Part shown: positions 7,678-16,545 of the stretch, piece after piece
Layout of the letters: the number at the start of each line of letters is the position of its first letter
Position numbering within the stretch: the stretch's first letter is position 1
NCBI GenBank assembly: GCA_900549725.1
Contig: URPL01000020.1
Coordinates: 1 to 27,398, forward strand
Reading direction: 5' to 3'
Length of the DNA: 27,398 bases
Origin: an uncultured Eubacteriales bacterium
GTDB taxonomy: Bacteria > Bacillota > Clostridia > Oscillospirales > CAG-272
The notes under the pieces: model-generated
What the model was told of the DNA's origin: nothing
The model's input: the letters and a program-made list of their open reading frames with translations, nothing else
Database searches by the model: none
Made by a program: the position numbers and the translations under genes

Positions 7678-9132
7678 TTATTTTGAAAGCCCTTTTCCGC
7701 ACAGCTGCGCATACATTGCAAGATATTGCTTTGCCGATGCTCCCCAGGAAAAATCCATATGCATGGCATTGCGCCGCAGCTTGCGGAACTCTGTCATATC
7801 GGTTTCATAAAGGTGCACCGCGCGGTTGACCGCATCCAGCATATCATAGCAATCGTAGCCGTAGAAGGTAATGCCGTTTCCGGTGTGGCGGCTTTGATCA
7901 TACGGGAAAATCGTATCGGCAAGCCCGCCCACCTCATGCACGATCGGCACGCAGCCATAGCGCGAGGCAATCATTTGCGAAAGCCCGCAGGGCTCGCTCT
8001 TGGAGGGCATCAAAAACAGATCCGCCGCTGCATAGATCTGCTTGGAAAGCGCCTTATCAAAGCGCAGCACAGCGGCAATTTTATCGGGATGGTGCCCCGC
8101 CATGGAAGCAAAAAATTCTTCAAATTCCCGCTCGCCGGTGCCGAGCAGAACAAACTGCACATTGCCCGCGGTCATCGTCTCAAGCACCGCGCGCACAAGA
8201 TCAAGCCCCTTGTGCGCCGTCAGCCGTGTGATCATTGCGATCATCGGCACGCCGGCATCCTCGGGCAGGCCGAGCATGCGCTGCAGCTCGGTTTTGTTTT
8301 TATGCTTTACGCGGCTTGCCGTCTGCGCGGTGAAGGGAAATTTGACCTCGGCGGGATTTGCAGGGTCATAATATGCCGTATCGATACCGTTGAGAATGCC
8401 GCAGGTCTTATATTCGCTTTGCCGGATGATATGCTCCAGCCCATGCGCAAAATACGGCTCTCTGATCTCGCGCGCATAATGCGGGCTGACCGTAGTGAGC
8501 TTATCGCAGCAGACGATCGCCGCCTTTGCAAGGTTAATGCAGCCGTTATAATCCAGCAGCGGCTGCTCCTGGGGACCAAGATCAAACACATCACCCAAAA
8601 TTTCATGGCCGTATTTGCCCTGATACTCGATATTATGAATGGTATACACCGTTTTGGTGTGCCAAAAGGCGGGGTCGTTTGCAAACTTTGTCCGCAGATA
8701 AACAATGCTCAGCGCGCTTTGCCAGTCGTTTGCATGCAGAATATCCGGGAAAAAGCCGACGGTATGCAAAACCTCGGGCACGGCGCGACAGAAAAACGCA
8801 TAGCGCTCGCCGTCGTCAAAGCTTCCGTACAGCATTTCGCGCTTGAAATAATACTCGTTATCCAAAAAATAATAAAGAACCCCGTCCCGCTCCAGCGAAA
8901 AAATACCACAATACAGGTGCCGCCAGGACAGATTGACGTAAATATCGGTGATGTGCGTCAGCTTTTCCCGATATTCCGCGCGCATTGTGCCGTACAGCGG
9001 CAAAATCACGCGCACATCCGGGCCTTCGCCCGCTTCTTTGCGCAGCGCGGCAGGCAGCGACCCCATCACATCGCCAAGCCCCCCGGTGGAGGCGAATGGA
9101 ATCGCCTCGGAACCGACCATTAAAATTTTCAC
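7678..9132 (-). CDS. glgA: Glycogen synthase (ADP-glucose), GT5
   Basis: The 484-residue product is a GT-B fold glycosyltransferase that adds ADP-glucose units to glycogen by alpha-1,4 bonds. It begins with the GT5 signature KILMVGSEAIPFASTGGLGDV, whose S/KTGGLGD loop binds ADP-glucose. It continues with HANDWQSAL, NGIDTAYYDP, and the C-terminal nucleotide-binding region PSKSEPCGLSQ with the conserved E(x7)E-type arrangement. The start codon is GTG at 9132, supported by GAGGAG about 10 nt upstream and by the invariant N-terminus of the family. It lies 31 nt after glgD and 45 nt before glgP in the same operon. Confidence 0.96.
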   Translation of the reverse strand: MKILMVGSEAIPFASTGGLGDVMGSLPAALRKEAGEGPDVRVILPLYGTMRAEYREKLTHITDIYVNLSWRHLYCGIFSLERDGVLYYFLDNEYYFKREMLYGSFDDGERYAFFCRAVPEVLHTVGFFPDILHANDWQSALSIVYLRTKFANDPAFWHTKTVYTIHNIEYQGKYGHEILGDVFDLGPQEQPLLDYNGCINLAKAAIVCCDKLTTVSPHYAREIREPYFAHGLEHIIRQSEYKTCGILNGIDTAYYDPANPAEVKFPFTAQTASRVKHKNKTELQRMLGLPEDAGVPMIAMITRLTAHKGLDLVRAVLETMTAGNVQFVLLGTGEREFEEFFASMAGHHPDKIAAVLRFDKALSKQIYAAADLFLMPSKSEPCGLSQMIASRYGCVPIVHEVGGLADTIFPYDQSRHTGNGITFYGYDCYDMLDAVNRAVHLYETDMTEFRKLRRNAMHMDFSWGASAKQYLAMYAQLCGKGLSK

Positions 9133-9163
9133 ACTCTCATCTCCTCATCAGGCGGCAAACCGT

Positions 9164-10294
9164 TCAAATTACACGCCCCTTATCGATAAAGTACGGCAGC
9201 GAGGGATGTCCCGCAAGCAGCTGCTCATTGCCGATGATTGCATTCTTATCGGAAACGATACAGCTTAAGAAGCATTCTCTGCCCACCACCGTATTCTGAA
9301 ACAGCACACAGTTGCGCACAACACTCTCAGGACCGACCTTAACGCCGCGGAAAAGCACGGAATTTTCTACCACGCCCTCGATTTGACAGCCGTCCGCAAT
9401 GATCGAATTCTTCACAATGGCATCCGGCGCATAATAGGCAGGTGCGGAATTATGCAGCTTTGTATACACCGGGCGATCCTTCACGCCGAACAGCGCGTCG
9501 CGCACCTCGGCGCTCTCCAAAAGATCCATGCTGTGCATATAATAATCGGAAAATGTCGTGATGCAGGCAAAAAAGCCGTCGAATTCCACCGCGCGGAAAT
9601 CGTATTTTGTGCAATAGCGGGAAATCACATCGCGGTTAAAGCTGTCATAGCCGCGGGCAATCGCCTCGCGCACAACATACTGCAAAAATTCCGTATTGAC
9701 GACCCAAATGTTCAGGTCTCTGTACCGCTCCCCCGTGACATAGATCGGGTTGACCTGCACGCCGGTAATCCGCCCCTGCTCGTCAAAATCCACCAAAGAG
9801 GTCTTATCCTGCACCGCCCCGTGAAATTCCGTGCGGCGGACCAGCATGGTGATTTTTGCGCCGCTTTGCGCATGGCGCTGCAAAAGCTTGCCGATATCGG
9901 GATTACAGATCACATCGCAGTCGGACAGGACCACATAGTCGGATTTGATGCGGTCCAGCGCCACGCTGATATTTTTCAGCGATTCCAGACGCGAAGCGGG
10001 CACAAGCACCCCGCCGGACTGCTCGTTGATATTCGGCGGCAAAATTTTAATTCCGCCCGAGCGGCGCGCAAGGTCCCAGTCCTTGCCCGAGCCGATATGG
10101 TCCATCAGGGAGGAATAATGCGCCTGGGTAATCACGCGGATATCCGTAATGCCCGCGTTGACCATATAGGCAAGCGGAAAATCAATCAGGCGGTATCGCC
10201 CACCGAAGGGAACGGACGCCATTGCGCGGATGCGCGTCAGCTCCGGAATGTTTCTTTCATGCAGGTTTGCGAAAATAATACCGACGGCGCTCAT
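9164..10294 (-). CDS. glgD: Glucose-1-phosphate adenylyltransferase, GlgD regulatory subunit
   Basis: This 376-residue GlgC homologue keeps the nucleotidyltransferase frame (VPFGGRYRLIDFPL) and the C-terminal left-handed beta-helix with hexapeptide repeats. It lacks the GGxGxRL nucleotide-binding loop and reads IIFANLHERNIPEL there, as in Firmicutes GlgD proteins. In Geobacillus GlgD pairs with GlgC in a heterotetramer and raises its activity while having little activity alone; that role is inferred here. The ATG overlaps the glgC stop in an ATGA, with GGAGG about 9 nt upstream inside glgC, which implies translational coupling and a matched subunit ratio. The ORF ends 31 nt before glgA. Confidence 0.94.
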   Translation of the reverse strand: MSAVGIIFANLHERNIPELTRIRAMASVPFGGRYRLIDFPLAYMVNAGITDIRVITQAHYSSLMDHIGSGKDWDLARRSGGIKILPPNINEQSGGVLVPASRLESLKNISVALDRIKSDYVVLSDCDVICNPDIGKLLQRHAQSGAKITMLVRRTEFHGAVQDKTSLVDFDEQGRITGVQVNPIYVTGERYRDLNIWVVNTEFLQYVVREAIARGYDSFNRDVISRYCTKYDFRAVEFDGFFACITTFSDYYMHSMDLLESAEVRDALFGVKDRPVYTKLHNSAPAYYAPDAIVKNSIIADGCQIEGVVENSVLFRGVKVGPESVVRNCVLFQNTVVGRECFLSCIVSDKNAIIGNEQLLAGHPSLPYFIDKGRVI

Positions 10295-11508
10295 TCTGCT
10301 TCACCTCCGCTGTGCTTTGCAAGCCATTCTTCGTTGACAAGCTCTCCTTTTCCGATCACCGTGCCGCTTCCCAGATGCAGCCCCGTGCCGACCACGCAAA
10401 TGCCGCTCTCATCGGCATCGGGCGAGCCGACCACGCAGCCCGAGGTGATCTCCACATCGCTGTCGATAATGGCATGGCTGACGCATGCCCCGCTGCGAAT
10501 CACCGAGCCGCCCATGACAACGCTGTCCTCCACAACGGCGCCCTGCTCCACCGTAACATCCAAAAACAGCACCGAATTTTTCACATCGCCGTAAATATTG
10601 CACCCCTCGGTCAAAAGCGAATTACGGATTTTTGCCATGGGGCCGATATACTGCGCCGGGCTGCCGGAATGACGGGAATAGATTTTTGCTTTTTTGTCAT
10701 ACAGGCTGAAGGCAGGCTTTTCTCCGAGCAGGTCCATATTTGCCTGCCAAAGAGAGCCGATGGTACCAACATCCTTCCAGTATCCGTGAAACGCATAGGC
10801 ATACATCGCTCTGCCGTCGGCAAGCATTTTCGGAATGATATTTTTTCCGAAATCCTTTGCGCTGGTCGGGTCGGCTTCATCCTCGGTGAGATATTGCTTT
10901 AAGATCGCCGTGTTGAACACATAAATGCCCATGGATGCAAGATTGCTCTTCGGCTGCTTCGGCTTTTCCGCAAACTCCGTGATGCGGCCCGTTTCATCCG
11001 TGCTCATAATGCCGAATCGGCTCGCTTCCTTGATCGGCACCTCGATCACGGCAATGGTGCAGTCCGCCCCGCTTTGCTCATGCGCCTCGATCATTGCGGC
11101 ATAATCCATCTTATAAATATGGTCGCCCGAGAGAATCAGCACATAGTCCGGGTCGTACCGCTCGATGAAATTGAGATTCTGATAAATGGCATTTGCCGTG
11201 CCGGAATACCAATCCGCCTTATTGTGCCCCTGATACGGCGGCAAAACGGTCACGCCGCCGAAGTTACGGTCAAGATCCCAGGGTTGACCGTTTCCGATGT
11301 AATCATTCAGCACAAGGGGCTGATACTGCGTTAAAACGCCGACGGTATCAATGCCGGAATTGATGCAGTTGGACAGCGGAAAATCAATGATGCGATATTT
11401 CCCGCCAAAGGGCACCGCCGGCTTTGCCGTCTTTTCCGTCAGCGTATAAAGCCGGCTGCCCTGCCCGCCCGCAAGCAGCATTGCAACGCATTTTTTCTTG
11501 ACCTTCAT
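10291..11508 (-). CDS. glgC: Glucose-1-phosphate adenylyltransferase, catalytic subunit
   Basis: The enzyme makes ADP-glucose from ATP and glucose 1-phosphate, the committed step of bacterial glycogen synthesis. The nucleotidyltransferase signature AMLLAGGQGSRLYTLT is followed by KPAVPFGGKYRIIDFPLSN; LSGDHIYKMDY carries the metal-binding Asp and FAEKPKQP the glucose-1-P site. A C-terminal beta-helix holds hexapeptide repeats. The chosen ATG at 11508 (MKVKKKC) gives 405 residues and has AAAGGAAA upstream. The open frame extends 16 codons further but those residues are not family-like and would include the ribosome-binding site. It overlaps glgD by 4 nt and follows glgB after about 70 nt containing a perfect hairpin. 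Confidence 0.95.
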   Translation of the reverse strand: MKVKKKCVAMLLAGGQGSRLYTLTEKTAKPAVPFGGKYRIIDFPLSNCINSGIDTVGVLTQYQPLVLNDYIGNGQPWDLDRNFGGVTVLPPYQGHNKADWYSGTANAIYQNLNFIERYDPDYVLILSGDHIYKMDYAAMIEAHEQSGADCTIAVIEVPIKEASRFGIMSTDETGRITEFAEKPKQPKSNLASMGIYVFNTAILKQYLTEDEADPTSAKDFGKNIIPKMLADGRAMYAYAFHGYWKDVGTIGSLWQANMDLLGEKPAFSLYDKKAKIYSRHSGSPAQYIGPMAKIRNSLLTEGCNIYGDVKNSVLFLDVTVEQGAVVEDSVVMGGSVIRSGACVSHAIIDSDVEITSGCVVGSPDADESGICVVGTGLHLGSGTVIGKGELVNEEWLAKHSGGEAE

Positions 11509-11547
11509 AAAATCCGTTTCCTTTCTTCCGTTCCGTGTTATATTTGC

Positions 11548-11569
11548 ACACGGCAAAGCATCGCCGTGT
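11548..11569 (-). repeat. Intercistronic hairpin between glgB and glgC
   Basis: ACACGGC (11548-11554) and GCCGTGT (11563-11569) form a perfect 7-bp stem with an 8-nt loop. In the direction of operon transcription no U-tract follows, so it more likely adjusts mRNA stability or relative expression of glgB and glgC than terminates. The T-rich run is on the plus-strand side, where no gene ends. Confidence 0.5.
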
Positions 11570-11577
11570 TTTATTTT

Positions 11578-13539
11578 TCAAAGGGAAAGCTGCGGCGGCT
11601 GCACCTCCAGAATCACGGCGCAAAAACCGGGCAGATCCAGCGTGACATAATGCTCCTTTCCCTTGCCAAGGCGCCCCGGGACAAGCGCGCCGATTTTTTG
11701 CACATCCGTCTTTCCGCCAAATGCAAGATCATCCGTGTGAAACACAACCTGCACAGGCTTCGTGCCGAGCGTTTTGATCGGGTAGTTCGGGCGGCCAACG
11801 GGCGAAAAATTCACCGCGATCAGCAATGCGGCGCCTCCCGCGCCACGGCGGCAGTAGGCAATGGTGTTGGTTTCTTTTTGGTCGGCTGCAAGCCAGGTAA
11901 AGCCGGACCAGCTCATATCTCTTTGCCAAAGCGCACGGTGCGCAAGATAAAAATGATTGAGCTTTGCGGTAAACAGGCGGTGGTTTCTGTGCGCGGGGTA
12001 ATCCAGCATAAACCACTCCAGCTCGTTTTCATAGTCCCATTCGCGAAACGGCGCATATTCGCAGCCCATGAACATCATTTTTTTACCGGGCTGCGTCATC
12101 ATATAGCACTGAAATGCGCGCAGCGCGGCAAATTTCTGCTCATAATCGCCCCACATTTTTCCGAGCAGCGAGCCTTTTCCGTGCACCACCTCATCGTGTG
12201 AGACGGGGAGAATATAATTCTCGGAGAAAGCATACATCAGCGGAAAGGTCAGCGCCGCATGCTTATACTGCCGATAGATCGGGTCGGAGGCGACATAGTC
12301 GTAAATGTCATGCGCCCACCCCATATTCCACTTGAAATGGAAGCCGAGCCCGCCTGCCGAGACGGGATGCGTCAGCCCGGGAAAATCGCTGGATTCCTCC
12401 GCAATCATCACGGCATCGGGAAATTCCGCGCCGACTGCGCTGTTAAGCCGCTTGAAAAAGGCGATGGCCTGGCGGTTAAGATTGGAGCCGTCCTCATTTG
12501 GGAGCCAGGTCCCGGGTGCCTTGTCGAAATCAAGATAGAGCATTGCCGCAACCGCATCCACCCGAATGCCGTCCGCATGGAATTCTCTGAGCCAATACAG
12601 CGCGTTGGATATGAGGAAGCACTGCACCTCGTTTCGCCCGACATCAAACATGCGCGTGCCCCAGGTGGCATGCTCCTGCCGATCCTGCCCCTGATATTCA
12701 TAAAGAGGCGAGCCGTCAAATTCAAACAAACCGTGCGCATCTTTGGGAAAATGCGCCGGCACCCAGTCAAGAATCACACCGATGCCGCATTTGTGCAGAT
12801 ATTCGATGAAAAACTTAAAATCCTCCGGCGTGCCGAAGCGCGAGGTAGGCGCATAATACGAGCAGATCTGATAGCCCCAGGAGCCGTCAAAGGGATGCTC
12901 CATCACCGGCAGCAGCTCCACATGGGTATAGCCCATTTCCTTGCAATAGGGTGCAAGCTCCTTTGCGATTTCGCGATAATCCAGATAAGCGTCTCCCTCT
13001 TTGGTGCAGCGACCGTCCCGCGTGCGCCAGGAGCCGAGATGCAATTCATAGATATTGAGCGGATAAGGATAATAGCCCGAGCGCTTTGTGCCGAGCAGCT
13101 GCGGGCGGCGGCGCATCCATTCGCCGTCGTCAAAGGTAAAATAATTTCCCGTGTGAATAATGCTTGCGGTATGCTCGCGGCATTCCGCATAAACGCAATA
13201 CGGGTCCGCCTTCAGGCGGATGCCGTTTTCCCCGGTCACACGGTATTTATAGCGCATCCCCTCAAAGGACTTGTCCGTGATATGCCGATAGACCCAAAGC
13301 CCGCCTTCGCTCTCCCGCTGCATTTTGAAGCTTGCCTGCCACGCGTTGAAATCCCCCGTGACCTCAATGCTTTTTGCGCGGGGCGCCCAGGTGCGAAAGG
13401 TATATTCCGTTTTCCCGTCTGCAAGCGCGCGTGCATGCACACCTAAAAATTCATATGCGCAGAAATTGGTGCCCTGATGAAACAGATATGCCGGCATTGC
13501 ATCGGTGTTTTTTTGCAGCTGTGTCGCTTTCGTTGTCAT
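11578..13539 (-). CDS. glgB: 1,4-alpha-glucan (glycogen) branching enzyme, GH13
   Basis: The enzyme cuts alpha-1,4 chains and re-attaches them by alpha-1,6 bonds. The product has about 653 residues: an N-terminal CBM48 domain (FRTWAPRAKSIEVTGDFNAW), then a GH13 barrel with the branching-enzyme motifs DWVPAHFPKD, GIRVDAVAAMLYLD (nucleophile Asp), AEESSDFP (acid Glu) and PVSHDEVVHGKGSL (transition-state Asp), and a C-terminal beta domain (NFSP). The start ATG at 13539 has GAGGAT 7 nt upstream; a TTG seven codons earlier would place that signal inside the gene and is less likely. It is the first gene of the glycogen operon, with a good promoter about 85 nt upstream. Confidence 0.96.
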   Translation of the reverse strand: MTTKATQLQKNTDAMPAYLFHQGTNFCAYEFLGVHARALADGKTEYTFRTWAPRAKSIEVTGDFNAWQASFKMQRESEGGLWVYRHITDKSFEGMRYKYRVTGENGIRLKADPYCVYAECREHTASIIHTGNYFTFDDGEWMRRRPQLLGTKRSGYYPYPLNIYELHLGSWRTRDGRCTKEGDAYLDYREIAKELAPYCKEMGYTHVELLPVMEHPFDGSWGYQICSYYAPTSRFGTPEDFKFFIEYLHKCGIGVILDWVPAHFPKDAHGLFEFDGSPLYEYQGQDRQEHATWGTRMFDVGRNEVQCFLISNALYWLREFHADGIRVDAVAAMLYLDFDKAPGTWLPNEDGSNLNRQAIAFFKRLNSAVGAEFPDAVMIAEESSDFPGLTHPVSAGGLGFHFKWNMGWAHDIYDYVASDPIYRQYKHAALTFPLMYAFSENYILPVSHDEVVHGKGSLLGKMWGDYEQKFAALRAFQCYMMTQPGKKMMFMGCEYAPFREWDYENELEWFMLDYPAHRNHRLFTAKLNHFYLAHRALWQRDMSWSGFTWLAADQKETNTIAYCRRGAGGAALLIAVNFSPVGRPNYPIKTLGTKPVQVVFHTDDLAFGGKTDVQKIGALVPGRLGKGKEHYVTLDLPGFCAVILEVQPPQLSL

Positions 13540-13622
13540 AAAAACATCCTCATCAGACAAAAAATCACCCGCCTCGATCCTTTGCAGTACGGTTTTTGAA
13601 AAAACAAACCGTCTTCATTTGT

Positions 13623-13651
13623 ATTGTAGCATATTCCGCCCCCATATGCAA
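13623..13651 (-). promoter_or_regulatory. Promoter of the glycogen operon (glgBCDAP)
   Basis: On the minus strand -35 TTGCAT (13651-13646), a 17-nt spacer ending in TGC, and -10 TACAAT (13628-13623) form a sigma-A promoter with an extended -10. The leader to the glgB ATG is about 75-80 nt and contains a weak ACGGTTT/AAACCGT stem. No obvious riboswitch or operator was recognised. Confidence 0.75.
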
Positions 13652-13711
13652 GAAAAAATCCTCGTTCCCACAGCGAAAATACATAGATTTTACATAGCCT
13701 TTGCATCGGGC

Positions 13712-13748
13712 AAAAGAAGGCGCCGCAGGGATTCATTCCCCCGCGGCG
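13712..13748 (-). terminator. Intrinsic terminator of the gpmI-capA-GNAT-rluA-peptidase operon
   Basis: The minus-strand stem CGCCGCGGGG / CCCTGCGGCG (10 bp, one G-T pair, 13721-13748) has an 8-nt loop and is followed by CCTTCTTTT. The left arm overlaps the last codons and stop of the metallopeptidase gene, so the operon ends here and the glycogen promoter follows. Confidence 0.75.
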
Positions 13749-14851
13749 ACGGTCTTTTCATAATATGCAACCAAAAGATCGACCACAAGCCCATAGCTGC
13801 GGCTGCCCGCGCTCTGCCCCTGGCTTTGCAGATAAGCATTGTTGAGCGCGCCCGAAACATTTGCGGCGACATTTTCGCTGTATTTTTCAAAAAATGCGGA
13901 ATAGGCGCGCATCTCGCCGCGCGCCTGCGGGCACAGCGCCTGCATGACCTCGGTATAAAGCGCCGCGTCGGTGCGGTAAAGCGGGGAGCGGAAATATTCA
14001 AACGCACCCAGATACGCGCAATAGCGCAGATACGGATCCTCGGACTGCGCAAGCACCAAAAACGCCATCAGATTTGCCTCGTTTTCCGGCGCAATTCCGC
14101 GCTGATGCGCAAATTCGTGCGCTGTCGTGAACGGCTGCGTATATTCCGGCAGATTGATATTGATATTTGCTTCTCCCGTAAAAAAGGTGTAAATGCCAGC
14201 GGTATGGGTATAGGTCCAGGGCTCGCTGAGCAGCACGGGCTTGGCGCGCGAAGAAAAACGCGGCAAAAAGGCATATTGCTCCGCTGCGGCGGAATAAGCG
14301 GCAAGCACCTTTTCGCTCATGGCGGAAAAATCATAGGGCATTTCGGAAAAGCCGTCTGGGCCGAAGGAAACCTCGCGCGCCGCCTCATTGGTTTTTTCCG
14401 CAAGCCAAAGCGCCGTATCCCGCAGCTGCCGCGCGGCGACATCCTGCCTTTGCAGCCCGAGCTTTTCGGAAAGCGCACTGCCGCGATAGCCCGCGCCGTA
14501 GGTAAGGCCGAACATACCCAAAAGCAAGAGAAGCGTCGCCAGGATTCCACAGAGAAGCCGCGTCACGCAGAGCCGCCCGCGCCGCGTAAGATACACCGCC
14601 GCTGTAATAAGCGCAAACAAAAATATCGGCACGCACAGCAGCAGGCATTCCGCCAAAGAGCACGGGAAAACGGAGGAGCAAAAGGCAAGCGCCGCCGAAA
14701 GCGCGCTGCCGATGCGGCGCACATAAAAATCGGCAAACGCCGCGGAAAGCCTTGCAGCCGATAAAACCGCCATGCCGAGCAAAAAGACAGAAAAGCCGAT
14801 CATGCCGTAAACGCCGACGCGCCGCCGCAGCCGCAAAACCGTTTTTTTCAT
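13733..14851 (-). CDS. DUF3810-type membrane zinc metallopeptidase
   Basis: The 372-residue protein has a basic N-terminus and three hydrophobic membrane segments within the first about 130 residues (GMIGFSVFLLGMAVL; CLLLCVPIFLFALITAAVYL; CGILATLLLLLGMFGLTYG). An extracytoplasmic domain follows, carrying the zinc-peptidase motif HEFAHQRGIAPENEANL, that is HExxH with a downstream Glu. This arrangement fits the DUF3810 family, whose substrates are unknown. The ATG at 14851 overlaps the rluA stop as ATGA, with AGGAGGTG about 9 nt upstream inside rluA. The open frame continues far upstream across rluA, but those residues are out-of-frame reading of the pseudouridine synthase gene. It is the last gene of its operon. 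Confidence 0.85.
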   Translation of the reverse strand: MKKTVLRLRRRVGVYGMIGFSVFLLGMAVLSAARLSAAFADFYVRRIGSALSAALAFCSSVFPCSLAECLLLCVPIFLFALITAAVYLTRRGRLCVTRLLCGILATLLLLLGMFGLTYGAGYRGSALSEKLGLQRQDVAARQLRDTALWLAEKTNEAAREVSFGPDGFSEMPYDFSAMSEKVLAAYSAAAEQYAFLPRFSSRAKPVLLSEPWTYTHTAGIYTFFTGEANININLPEYTQPFTTAHEFAHQRGIAPENEANLMAFLVLAQSEDPYLRYCAYLGAFEYFRSPLYRTDAALYTEVMQALCPQARGEMRAYSAFFEKYSENVAANVSGALNNAYLQSQGQSAGSRSYGLVVDLLVAYYEKTVAAGE

Positions 14852-15828
14852 AAATCCAGCACCTCCTGCCGCAGGATAAGCCCCTGCTCGCTCTGCTCGA
14901 AAAACCGCGCCGCTTCCTCTTTTTGAAAGCATGCCCGCAGCACCGCCGAAAGATCCGCAGGCAGCGGCGCGCGAAACAAAAGCGGCTCCCCGCTGCCCGG
15001 GTGCGCAAAGCGCAGCGCCGCGGCATGCAGCGCCTGCCTTGCAATCAGCGTATGCGCCGCGCCGTATAATGAATCGGAAAGAATCGGGCAACCGATACTC
15101 GCAAAATGCACGCGAAGCTGATGCGTTCTCCCCGTAACGGGGCGGGCAAGCACAAGGGCCGACACTCCGCCGCTTGTATCCTCTCCCCGCAAAAGCGTGC
15201 GGTATCTTGTCAGCGCGGGGGCGCCGTCCTGCGCGGCGGTGCGCATCATCACGCTGTCCTGCCGCCGCGCAAGCGGCAGAGCGATCTCCCCCGCCGCAGG
15301 GGCTGGCACGCCGCAAAGCACCGCAAGATAAAACTTTTCCATTGCTCCCGCACGGTGCGCGCGGTAAAAGCAATTCGCCGCCTGCTGATTTTTTGCAATC
15401 GGCAAAACGCCGCTGGTGTCGCGGTCAAGACGGCTGCCGCATCGAAACACAAAGGGAACACCCTGTTTTTCATAATAAGCGGCGACGGCATTGGCGGCGG
15501 TATCCTCCCTGTGTCCGTGGGTCGGGTGGCTCGGCATAAAGGGCGGCTTATTCAGCACCAATAAATCCGCATCCTCGTATAAAATCGGCGGCAGATCCCC
15601 CGCGGGCACGATATTCTCGGACGGGGCGCTGTCCTCCAGCCGCAGCGAGAGCACCTCTCCCTGCCGCAGCACATGACGCACGCTCACCGTCTGCCCGTTT
15701 ACTAAAATGCCCTGCCCATCGCTTTGATATTTAAGGCGTTTTACAATTCTTGTGGAAAGATGCAGCATGCCGTATAAATAGCTTTTGACGCTCATGCCGT
15801 CCTGCTGCGCCGTAATTTCAATTTGCAT
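14848..15828 (-). CDS. RluA-family pseudouridine synthase
   Basis: The protein isomerises specific uridines in rRNA or tRNA. An S4-like RNA-binding region occupies about residues 1-70 (LSTRIVKRLKY, ILVNGQTVSVRHVLRQGE). The catalytic domain follows with VLNKPPFMPSHPTHGH and the active-site stretch SRLDRDTSG, Asp near 135; most relatives have His where this has Ser. The closing motif is RPVTGRTHQLRVHFASIGCPILSD. Two in-frame ATGs are 6 nt apart; AGGAG lies 8 nt before the second (15828) but only 2 nt before the first (15834), so the second is chosen, giving 326 residues. It is translationally coupled to the downstream peptidase gene. The target nucleotide (RluC-, RluD- or TruC-like) cannot be told from sequence alone. 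Confidence 0.9.
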   Translation of the reverse strand: MQIEITAQQDGMSVKSYLYGMLHLSTRIVKRLKYQSDGQGILVNGQTVSVRHVLRQGEVLSLRLEDSAPSENIVPAGDLPPILYEDADLLVLNKPPFMPSHPTHGHREDTAANAVAAYYEKQGVPFVFRCGSRLDRDTSGVLPIAKNQQAANCFYRAHRAGAMEKFYLAVLCGVPAPAAGEIALPLARRQDSVMMRTAAQDGAPALTRYRTLLRGEDTSGGVSALVLARPVTGRTHQLRVHFASIGCPILSDSLYGAAHTLIARQALHAAALRFAHPGSGEPLLFRAPLPADLSAVLRACFQKEEAARFFEQSEQGLILRQEVLDL

Positions 15829-15861
15829 CGGCATCTCTCCTTTTGTTTTGAAAAACGTTTT

Positions 15862-16545
15862 TTACTGCGCCTCTGCGCGGCGATAAAGCAGCATATGCTC
15901 CGTGCCGACAAAGACAAGGCCAGCCGCCGCCGCGGCAGCTGCAGCCGCATGGTTCTGCATCTCGGTGCGGAAAACAGGCTCCTCCCCCGCCGCCGCAACC
16001 GCACCGCACAGCGACGCGATACATGCCGCGCCCAGGCCCTTGCCGCGCGCGGCGGGCACGGTATACACTCCGATTTGCACAAAGCCGTCCCTCCTGCGGG
16101 GCGTATTGCATGCGGCAAGGGCACAAATGCGCCCGTTTTGCACAATGCCGTATGCCGCATAAGGCGCGCAGGCATGCGGCAGGGAAAGCGGCGTTTCGTT
16201 TGCAATGCCGCATCCGCACCGCAGCGCAAGGCAGAGCTCTTTTGTTTCTTTCGGCACAGCGGGCGCCGCCTGCGGCAAAAACAGCAAAAGGGCGCGCTCT
16301 TTTTGCAAAACATACCCTTGCGCCGCGCACGCTGCCTGCGCGCTCTGCCATGCGGCGGAAGCAGCGGCGCCGAAAAAGCAGCCGTCCTTTGTAAAAACTG
16401 CCTCCCGCATGCCGCAAAAGCGCCGCGCCGGCACGGCATATTTTCCGCGCCGCTCATAGGAAAACCCGCCGAAAAAGCGCGCGGCAATCGAAAACTGCCG
16501 CGCGCACTCGGTCGGACACAACTCCGTTTGCATCTTTATCCGCAT
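15862..16545 (-). CDS. GNAT-family N-acetyltransferase
   Basis: This 227-residue protein has the acetyl-CoA-binding motif A of GNAT enzymes in its C-terminal half: IGVYTVPAARGKGLGAACIASL, with the R/Q-x-x-G-x-G/A pyrophosphate loop as ARGKGLG. It is preceded by a beta-strand segment (AYGIVQNGRICALAACN). The N-terminal half is alanine- and cysteine-rich with no recognised domain. The gene has a strongly GC- and Ala-biased composition. A GGAG is 5 nt before the ATG, and the start overlaps the capA-like gene by 10 nt, so it is read from the same message. The acceptor substrate is unknown. Confidence 0.8.
   Translation of the reverse strand: MRIKMQTELCPTECARQFSIAARFFGGFSYERRGKYAVPARRFCGMREAVFTKDGCFFGAAASAAWQSAQAACAAQGYVLQKERALLLFLPQAAPAVPKETKELCLALRCGCGIANETPLSLPHACAPYAAYGIVQNGRICALAACNTPRRRDGFVQIGVYTVPAARGKGLGAACIASLCGAVAAAGEEPVFRTEMQNHAAAAAAAAAGLVFVGTEHMLLYRRAEAQ

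Noticed and set aside
6532..7686. Plus-strand open frame opposite glgP
   Set aside because: Antisense shadow of glycogen phosphorylase without recognisable protein features.
11548..11580. Plus-strand intrinsic terminator (stem followed by T-rich run)
   Set aside because: No plus-strand gene ends here; on the transcribed strand the hairpin lacks a U-tract, so it was kept as an intercistronic hairpin.
14852..15373. N-terminal extension of the metallopeptidase
   Set aside because: It is the pseudouridine-synthase gene read out of frame; the ATG at 14851 has a strong Shine-Dalgarno and starts at the first membrane segment.
15862..16545. Several overlapping plus- and minus-strand frames across the GNAT gene
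   Set aside because: The region is extremely GC/Ala-rich so all frames stay open; only the frame with the acetyl-CoA motif ARGKGLG is supported.
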